Below are positions 56,980 through 64,000 of a stretch of DNA of 64,000 nt, one piece after another. This stretch comes from Helopsaltes ochotensis (lineage: Eukaryota > Chordata > Aves > Passeriformes > Locustellidae). Each line of letters starts with the position of its first letter. The stretch's first letter is position 1. The DNA is taken from assembly GCA_013400155.1 (NCBI GenBank), contig VXBM01000042.1:2028127-2092126 (forward strand), read 5' to 3'. The position numbers and the translations under genes were made by a program. The notes beneath the pieces were generated by a model. That model was not told where the DNA came from. It worked only from the letters and a program-made list of their open reading frames with translations, and ran no database searches.

Positions 56980-58909
56980 GATGTAATATACAGACTCATT
57001 ATTTTTCTGGTATTCCAGAACATTTCTTAGTGAAAAACCAGCATCCACAAAGCTTATACTCCAAAATCTCTTTCAAGTCCTGTACACATCTGACTGCTTC
57101 ATTTCACTCACTTATATGTGCTACAGCTAAAGAATGAACTAGTTAATAACCTATAAACATCCATTTCCAATTTGGGATAAAGCTGCACTAACCCTATGGG
57201 ACCTATCAGAACCCCAAGAGTGGTTACAGAGCTGTTCATTGGGGAAAAAAAAAAAGGGCAAATTAAATAATACCAGGATCCTCCCCAGTGCCTTTTCCTA
57301 GATGAATGCCAGCTTGCACCTTCCCAATATTTTATGACGTGCATAAAGATCACTACAGCAATGTTACAATCAGGAAAAAATTCATAGAGTTTATATGACT
57401 TGCTAAACATATATGTACAGATCAATGGCTGGCATTTCCTGTCTTGATCACATTCCCATCAATGTCTGATATATAGTGATTACACTGAAGACAGAGCTGA
57501 ATCTGTACTATGTGGGAAAAGACAGAAGTGTAGTATTACCACAATGCCATTAACTGCTTATGTGAAACAGACAGAGCTTACTTCCTTTCCAAGATTAATA
57601 AGCTAGATATACTACGCATTGCTAGCATGGCATTGCAAAGGCGGAAGGCCACTAAAGTCACAGAATCACAGAAGTCCTCTAACCAGATAAAAAGAAGAAA
57701 GCACTGTACTGACCCTGGATTCTACCAGTGACACAGAGGTCCCCAAGGCCTAAGAGAGGGTAACAGTTACTCAGAGACACAACTGGGAACATAGCTGTCA
57801 GCTCTTAGCTTAATTGGAATGCCACTGTCACACACTCCTCCAGCCAGCCAGTAAGTTTGTCTCTAGTATTTCCTCTCAAAAAGGAAGTCAATTGTAGGAC
57901 AATCCCCTTCCTCATTTTTTCTTCCTGGAGGTGGAATCAAGTTTGTGAAGGAACTATTTCTTACCTTTCTTGCCTGAAAACACTAAGTACTTGGTGACAG
58001 TGCATGGCTAGAAGGATTTCCATCTTCAGAGTTCCTGGAAGTTTTAAAATGGCACTGTATTTTGTACACACAGAGAAGCAGCTTTTTCAACAGGAACAGG
58101 ATGTAGTCCATACTGTGTCTTTCCTGTGGGATCTGCTGTTTTCTCTGCTGGCATGGCACCTCCCTGTGTCCTCCTGCAGTCCTGCCAGGTAACACTGTGA
58201 GCACAGAAATGCTATTTCTATTTCAAACCCAGGATTTTCAAAGTAATGCTGAAGGGTCTCAAAAGTCATCTGCTTCACTCTTTTTTAGGAGCACTAGGGA
58301 AATGTGTCCATCCTGACTAATTAGTGGCTGTACACAGCCTGACAGCATGATGATCTTTATCACACTGGCACCTGACTAGACGTTCTTTTAAACACTCTAA
58401 GTTTGAATCACTTCTTTCCTACATGCTGTCCTTACATCCTTGTACTGTCTTCAACTGTAACTCACTCAAAAGCCAGCCTGAATTACTTAAGGTCAATAGG
58501 TACAGAAAAAACATCCTTGGAGTAGGAGGAATACCTGTTAAGTGCAAAGGGCTCCACCAAATCAGCAATTTGGAACCTTGTTATCCTAGTAGAGAAGCAG
58601 ATTTTCGTGCTAGGCATGCGACTTTAAAAACTACTGAATCAAAACTCACTGGTAAAGTAGAGAAAGGGTCTGCTAAGTTAACTGAGCATCTGATAAAGTA
58701 ACATCTTGAAACTTTACCAGAGGTCCAGACAGTCGAAGAATATAATTGCAGGAATACTTATACAGAGTTTGAAACATGTTCTCTTCTATCATCCCTAGTA
58801 GCCTGAAGGAGTTTGTCTTTATTAACAGACCCCTTTGAAAAAATAAAAAAACCAGCTTGTGTAATTTTTCCAAAAGAACTTGAGATTGTAGAGAAATAAA
58901 TGCAGCAAG
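56980..58909. other. convergent intergenic region between CYP2 and BLOC1S2
   Basis: No gene or clear repeat is visible, apart from a short CR1-tail-like string (tcacagaatcacagaa near 57659). It separates the 3' ends of the P450 (plus) and BLOC1S2 (minus). Confidence 0.45.
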
Positions 58910-58915
58910 TTTATT
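58910..58915 (-). terminator. BLOC1S2: BLOC1S2 poly(A) signal
   Basis: TTTATT on the plus strand is AATAAA on the minus strand, about 495 bases after the BLOC1S2 stop codon. The setting (gcaataaacttgctgc on the minus strand) is typical. Another copy further along, near 58818, is an alternative. Confidence 0.55.
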
Positions 58916-59408
58916 GCAAATTTGTAATTAGTCTCTCTATTTGAAACAGATAAAAAGGGATACCAAAATGAAGTGTTTTCAATACCCCACCCATTAAATC
59001 CAAAGGTCCAGGTATCTTCCCAACACAGAGCTCAACAAAGGAAAACTTGAAGTTTAGGTCTTGCTGCTACTAAGGGAAAATGTGTTTACAGATTATGGAA
59101 GACTTTCCCTAGACTGAGTACTTCACGTGGAAAACAGGAGGATCACACATATAGACAATATCGACATGAGTTAAGGACAAGCTTCTACTTTTCACTGCAG
59201 AACTGAGTCAACAGTACCTCTTGAGAAGAGGAAAATATTATTCAGCCTTAAGCCTGAATACAGCCTACTGTATTCAACAGCTGGAAGAAGTTTCCAGTCT
59301 CCATGTCAGCTGTAACCAAATCCTTGTCAACATACAGAATTGCTGTTGTGCAAAACCAGAGATCAGTCTGATTCACTGCCCAACTCCAGCTTATAGACTC
59401 TTGTAATT

Positions 59409-59440
59409 TCATCGTTTCTCCAGTTTTTTGTACTTGGCTT
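59409..59440 (-). CDS. BLOC1S2: BLOC1S2 exon 5 (C-terminus)
   Basis: 32 coding bases: EAKYKKLEKR then TGA (59411-59409), matching the human C-terminus. Acceptor ccttctgcag. The 3' UTR continues towards 58890. Confidence 0.93.
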
Positions 59441-61611
59441 CTGCAGAAGGAAAAATAGTATTTTAGTACTGGTAGGTAAAAGATTTGCATCCTGTAAGTT
59501 AATTTACTGTATTGTTCAGGATCCTTTTCTTCTAATGCATTTAGGCAAATGTAATTGTACAATACTCTTTTTTTTTTTTTTGCGAAGCCGGTGTTTAAGA
59601 CAGACAATAATATTAATTTAAGCCAAGAGGGCTTGGGTGCCTGGTGGAACATCATGAATCCCTCAATTTGCAAGGTTAAACATCAGTCTTTAAAATGTAA
59701 GTCAGTGTATATTATAAAAAAAAAAATCAAACTCACTAGTAAGCAGTAGATTAACAACACCTGTACTAGTCCACTGTAATGTAACTCATTACATGAATCT
59801 TTTCCCAATGCTTATCACTTCACACAAAATGTTTGTGCTTAAAAGCAGCATAGGCAACTCTGCAGCTCAGATTTGTTAAACGGAGTTTCTTTCTTTTTAA
59901 ATCCCCTTGCAAGGCAATATGCTGCTAGGTCTTAATAGTAGAGAATGATAATTACCAAGTTTTTTGGAATATGCATCCAATTTATAAGCTGCCTGCTCCA
60001 GAGCTGCAACCTGTTCCTCAATTAGGTTTATCTGTTCCAGATATGGCTGAAGATCAGCATCTTAAAAAAGCATAAAAATTTTATCTGTCAGTTATCAGTA
60101 ATGCACTTCCAAGAAACAGTTCACACTTGAAACACAAGAATTTATCACATTTTTCAGATAGGACAGTTCAAAAGGTCCCCTCTCCTGCCCCAAAATTAAG
60201 TGGTGACTCTGACAGCCATGTTCCAGGAAAATATGAAATGTTTAAGAGTACTCTCTAGTCTCTAACACAAGGAACAAGAGAACACAAATTAAAAGAAGCG
60301 TTATTCCTATCAGATCAAGAATCTGGGGTAAACCAGGACACAAATTAGGATGCATTTTCTCTTACAGTAGTCTGCAGAGTCTAAAGCTGTTAAGAAATAT
60401 ACAAGACTGGCACTGCTTAGCAGCACATTTACATCAGTGAGTTCTCTTTCCTTCAGCAGTAATGGAGTGCGAACCTTCTGACTCCAAGATGCTTTATTTC
60501 CCAAGTAAATGGACCATTCATTACACCCCTACCTTATTTGGTGTACTTACATTTTTGGTTTAAATCCTTCAGATTTCTACTGATGTTTATAGCAATATCT
60601 TTCATTTCTAAGTACTTCAAGCTAGTCAGCTTATTCATGTTTTCCAAGAGTTTGTAGTCTTCACTGGTGGCTTAAAAAAAATACAGTTTATTTTAATTAA
60701 AGGTGATGTGGTTTGAATTGTGTGCAGACTCTTCATGAGATTTCAAACCAACAGCCAAATGAAACACAACAGTTTAGATGGCAATACAGGACATTAGTAT
60801 ATACTCTACAAAAAGATGACATTTTGTGAATTGCAAAAATCATCTGCACTGATGAATTCACTTCTAAACTTTGAGAAAAATTTGCTAAGCCCTCATATTT
60901 CTACTCTTAATTCTGTCAGTTAGACACTTATGTTTAAAAAAATGATAGCACAAATCTAGACTGGTAATCTGTACCAAACATCCTACAAATCTGTGCAAAT
61001 CAGTAGTGCTGTGGAGTGCTTTCCAAATTAGAGCCTATGCAATGCTTAACTTGGTGAGCAGTATACTTTGCTCCAGTTAATTTTGCACAGCAGTTCATTC
61101 TAAAGCATAAATGTTGGAAAATGTGTATGATCCTTGCTCTCAGGAAAAAATAACTCCACTCTCTGTAGTGCATCTCCCCTACCCTATCTTAACCTAGATC
61201 ACTTTTGTTAGATTGATTTTCAATGTAAAAACTTCTTCAAGATGAAAAAGAATTATTTTTAAGAAGCTGGTATCACACTGAATGGATCTGAAAAATATTT
61301 GTGCTATTCTGGGACTTCATTAAATTAATGTAAATAATCTCAGTGTTGTTAGCAGCCTAGCAAGGTGCTAAATTTGGACTGGAAGTCTTACTAGATGTGA
61401 TCTAAATAGTCACAGTTTAGATAAACTATGCAACAGATTTATTTGAAACAAAGTGAAAAGAAAGAACTCGCAGGTCACTATTGCAGTGCCTTACCTGTCA
61501 GTTCACCTGTCAAGTAAGTGGCCATTTTGCTGAACATGTCTTTGCAGAGTTCATTGATATCTGCCTCTGCTGGCTCCTTAGCTTCCTCTGCAGTTTCAAT
61601 AGCAGGATCCT
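59409..61611 (-). CDS. BLOC1S2: BLOC-1 complex subunit 2, 3' exons (first exon missing)
   Basis: BLOC1S2 is a small coiled-coil subunit shared by BLOC-1 and BORC, acting in lysosome-related organelle biogenesis and lysosome positioning. Exons in transcription order: 61611-61495, 60670-60551, 60060-59956 and 59440-59409, all GT-AG with continuous frame. The encoded part (about 124 residues) reads DPAIETAEEAKEPAEADINE, then LCKDMFSKMATYLTGELT, the helical ATSEDYKLLENMNKLTSLKY, and ends in AKYKKLEKR. It is nearly identical to human BLOC1S2 (142 residues) apart from the absent N-terminal 20 or so. The missing first exon probably lies in the GC-rich gap at 62254-62597. An in-phase donor CAG|GTGGGG also exists at 61989, but the frame before it does not resemble the human N-terminus. 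It is convergent with the P450 gene and in tandem with the ABC transporter. Confidence 0.95.
59956..60060 (-). CDS. BLOC1S2: BLOC1S2 exon 4
   Basis: 105 bases: ADLQPYLEQINLIEEQVAAL, then EQAAYKLDAYSKKL, the C-terminal coiled coil. Acceptor cttttttaag, donor GTAATT. Confidence 0.93.
60551..60670 (-). CDS. BLOC1S2: BLOC1S2 exon 3
   Basis: 120 bases: ATSEDYKLLENMNKLTSLKY, then LEMKDIAINISRNLKDLNQK, the central coiled coil. Acceptor ttttttaag, donor GTAAGT. Confidence 0.93.
61495..61611 (-). CDS. BLOC1S2: BLOC1S2 exon 2
   Basis: 117 bases. Encodes DPAIETAEEAKEPAEADINE and then LCKDMFSKMATYLTGELT. Acceptor atgaatag on the minus strand, donor GTAAGG. It starts with two bases of a split codon. Confidence 0.93.
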
Positions 61612-61919
61612 CTATTCATGGTAAAGACATTACAGGGTTTAGACAAACTACAGCAAGTCCAGAAACACAACAGAACGATTAAATGGTCCCATTTTTTCGC
61701 CCTTCAAGCTGCCTACACCTACTTTCCATGCAAGTTGCCTTCTTTACACTAAGGGGTAACAAACCATGGCAGCTTCTTTGAAGTAGCACCAACATTATTT
61801 CCAAATAATATTTTAGGACCTGACAGCACTGGCAAGTATTAGCCCCCTGTCATGCTTAGACAGCAAAGCAATCTGGGGAGAACTTCTGAGCGGCTGTGCA
61901 CGGTGCTGCTGTTTATTTC

Positions 61920-62253
61920 TAGTCACTGACTCGGAACGGAAGCACAGCGGCCCCAGTCCGCTTCATAAGGGCTACAACAGATCCCCACCTGCGGAAAGCG
62001 GCAATCGCCGCTTTTCTTCCCCAAACCCGTTTCTACCACGATCTGCTTTGTTCGGCCCCTCCCCGGAGCAGTCCGGCACCTCTTCCCCAACCCGACAGGC
62101 CGCTCTTTCCCCGGTGGGCAGCGTTTGCCGGCTCGCACACGAAGGCTGCCCGAGGCCCGCGGCTCCCTCCCACCGCACCGGCGGCGCGGGCAGGGCCCGG
62201 CCGGGCCCCGGGGCAGCAGCGGCAGCAGCAGCAGCAGGCATATGGCCCGGCCC
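61920..62253 (-). promoter_or_regulatory. BLOC1S2: CpG-rich region before the second gap
   Basis: High GC with dense CpG and a (CAG/GCN)-rich patch at 62216-62237. It forms one shoulder of a CpG island, most simply the BLOC1S2 promoter and first-exon region on the minus strand. Together with 62598-62860 the island spans about 0.9 kb. Confidence 0.55.
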
Positions 62254-62597
62254 NNNNNNNNNNNNNNNNNNNNNNNNNNNNNNNNNNNNNNNNNNNNNNN
62301 NNNNNNNNNNNNNNNNNNNNNNNNNNNNNNNNNNNNNNNNNNNNNNNNNNNNNNNNNNNNNNNNNNNNNNNNNNNNNNNNNNNNNNNNNNNNNNNNNNNN
62401 NNNNNNNNNNNNNNNNNNNNNNNNNNNNNNNNNNNNNNNNNNNNNNNNNNNNNNNNNNNNNNNNNNNNNNNNNNNNNNNNNNNNNNNNNNNNNNNNNNNN
62501 NNNNNNNNNNNNNNNNNNNNNNNNNNNNNNNNNNNNNNNNNNNNNNNNNNNNNNNNNNNNNNNNNNNNNNNNNNNNNNNNNNNNNNNNNNNNNNNNN
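62254..62597. other. BLOC1S2: assembly gap (344 N), likely holding BLOC1S2 exon 1
   Basis: An N run inside the CpG island. The first coding exon of BLOC1S2 is not seen in readable sequence and is expected here by position. Confidence 0.6.
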
Positions 62598-62860
62598 GCG
62601 GGGACGCGGCTGCAGGAAAGAGCGATACTGGGGAATAAAAAGTTGTGCGAGGTTGCTTTGCCCCAGCTGTTCAGGGCAGTGAGGCAGAACCGAGAGCGAC
62701 TGGTTTGTGCTCGATGCGGCTGCGCCGTCACTGCGATCATTTTCCCCTTCCCACGGCCACCGGACCGCCCCTGGCCAGAGCACCGGCCGGACTCACACCG
62801 CTCCAGGGGCTGCTGCCAGCCCGACCTCACAGACAAACCCTTCAGTCCTGGTTTGAGGAT
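62598..62860. promoter_or_regulatory. CpG-rich region after the second gap
   Basis: GC-rich sequence with many CpG (gcggggacgcggctgcagg, tgcgccgtcactgcgatc, ccaccggaccgcccc). It is the upstream shoulder of the BLOC1S2 island. No exon was recognised. Confidence 0.5.
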
Positions 62861-63848
62861 GTTTCCCTTTGGCTTAGCTGATCCGCTTACATCTGCAGGT
62901 CGCCATGCGATTTAAAAGCATCTCTTCTGCTGCTGCTGAGGTGGTCAGGAGACAATACAGTCACGATAGTCTGTCCTGTGGTGACTGTGGTAGATGTTGC
63001 TGTAGTTGCCATAGCAGTGTCTACCTGGGTTATTTTCAGTCCAATAGTGTAAGTAGCACTATATAGAGATAGCGCAGCTAAGAACTGAGTCTGTTGTTAA
63101 AAACTTCTGCCAGTAGTATGTATACAAATTTTTATTTAGAAAAAAATAAAAAGAGAATTCCCTCCCCCTCCTTTAAGTAGTAAATATATTTCTTACTGTT
63201 CACAGTGGGGAGGGAAGTTTTTTGGTTTCTTTTTTCTGCAGTACAACAGTATATATTTCTCTTCTTCAGTGAGGTGACTAACACCAATGCTGTTTAGTTT
63301 TTAATGAAACTAAAGTTGTTTCTGGAAGTAGCTTTCACTGAGAAGCTACTAGAAATATAACTCTTCTTTCCTGGTAATGAGTGCTTGGTCTCTGTACTGA
63401 TTTCAAACTCAAATACACCTCCAACACATTGTGAAGGGTCTCTATCTCTCCTCAGATGTGACAGGCACTAACAAGGCCAACATATCAATGCATAAATGCC
63501 ACCATCACCTTCCACCTTTTGTGATGGAGAAGCTCACACGTTCAGTGGAATATTTTGTGTATAAGCTGGCCACAGAATAATAATGGTTTACAATATAAAG
63601 TTTGATATGTACATAAGGAATTAGGAGAATTATATTTTCTTAGGAAAAATCACTTATGCAATGTACATTAATGCATTTTTTCTCAAAACCCACAAGCCTG
63701 TGGAAATCATGCTCCAGAAACAGGGGAACAGGCTTCCCATCTGAAGTCCAGCAAAGTCAGCTGAAATATTTTGGCAACCTCCAGTAGGCCCTAACAAGCT
63801 TTGCAGTTTTAACACCTGAGAAGCTGCAGCGCAAGGCAACACAGGAGT
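62861..63848. other. intergenic and probable 3' UTR of the ABCG2-like gene
   Basis: No other coding sequence was recognised. The part next to 63849 should be 3' UTR of the minus-strand transporter. Minus-strand AATAAA candidates occur further left, near the A/T-rich patch at 63125-63150. Confidence 0.4.
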
Positions 63849-64000
63849 TTATGTGAACTTCCTCATAAACCGGAGTTTTGCATAGGCAATAATAAGGAAG
63901 ATAACAGTCATGCAGAAGAGAGCCACTATGTTCTCCCACATTGCCCAGCTGGTAGGGGCGATTCCTTGGCTGCACAGGTATGCTTCACCAGAACACCTGC
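63849..64000 (-). CDS. ABCG2-like: ABCG2-like half-transporter, last coding exon (partial)
   Basis: On the minus strand the frame reads CSGEAYLCSQGIAPTSWAMW, then ENIVALFCMTVIFLIIAYAK, and ends LRFMRKFT with TAA at 63851-63849. This matches the C-terminus of ABCG2: the end of the large extracellular loop with its cysteine (human Cys608), the last transmembrane helix, and a short basic cytosolic tail. ABCG2-type proteins are ATP-driven plasma-membrane exporters that work as dimers. The rest of the gene lies beyond the window. Avian ABCG2 proper maps to a different chromosome (chicken chr4) as far as I know, so this is more likely an ABCG2-like paralogue. Confidence 0.8.
   Translation of the reverse strand, partial: RCSGEAYLCSQGIAPTSWAMWENIVALFCMTVIFLIIAYAKLRFMRKFT

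Noticed and set aside
61923..62836. Long frames across the second N run
   Set aside because: Same artefact; the GC-rich readable parts give Ala/Pro/Gly/Arg-rich peptides typical of a CpG island in any frame.
1..64000. Prokaryotic-style features (operons, CRISPR arrays, Shine-Dalgarno sites)
   Set aside because: The window is vertebrate nuclear DNA with spliced genes; no direct-repeat arrays of CRISPR type are present.

Overview
The window is nuclear DNA from a bird, most likely a passerine (songbird). It has intron-split vertebrate genes, several fragments of CR1 retroposon (the dominant avian LINE), an avian-type endogenous-retrovirus LTR, and a tRNA-Ile-headed SINE with a CR1-like tail at 48806-48940. 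That SINE resembles the family known from passerines as TguSINE1. Two runs of N (2980-3845 and 62254-62597) lie inside GC-rich, CpG-rich sequence and appear to hide first exons and promoters.

Layout. 1-2979: unassigned sequence with a possible terminal exon of an upstream gene (405-632) and a CR1 fragment. 2980-3845: gap in a CpG-rich block, the likely place of ALOX5 exon 1. 7527-28522 (+): exons 2 to 14 of ALOX5 (arachidonate 5-lipoxygenase), with every junction GT-AG and in phase. Adding the 150 coding bases expected from exon 1 gives a 674-residue protein, the usual length. 28523-49405: about 21 kb with no recognised gene, holding two CR1 fragments, a solo LTR, the SINE and several exon-like open segments. 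49480-56363 (+): a complete nine-exon cytochrome P450 of the CYP2C/CYP2H type (493 residues). 58910-62253 (-): BLOC1S2, four of its exons visible and the 5' end in the gap. 63849-64000 (-): the last coding exon of an ABCG2-like half-transporter that continues past the window.

How the genes relate. ALOX5 and the P450 lie in the same orientation, and both families can act on arachidonic acid: leukotriene synthesis by 5-lipoxygenase, epoxidation or hydroxylation by many CYP2C-type enzymes. The P450 and BLOC1S2 are convergent, with poly(A) signals about 1.9 kb apart. BLOC1S2 (lysosome-related organelle biogenesis) and the ABC transporter lie in tandem on the minus strand. In human these families are far apart on 10q (ALOX5 at 10q11, CYP2C at 10q23, BLOC1S2 at 10q24), so their adjacency here marks a different gene order.

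Most notable observations. The P450 I-helix has glycine in place of the conserved acidic residue of the oxygen-activation motif. ALOX5 ends in valine instead of the usual iron-ligating isoleucine, and three of its regulatory sites known from human are altered. ALOX5 intron 9 contains a perfect 21-bp hairpin. The ALOX5-P450 interval contains several well-spliced-looking open segments that I cannot assign. I did not find a convincing new multi-gene system.
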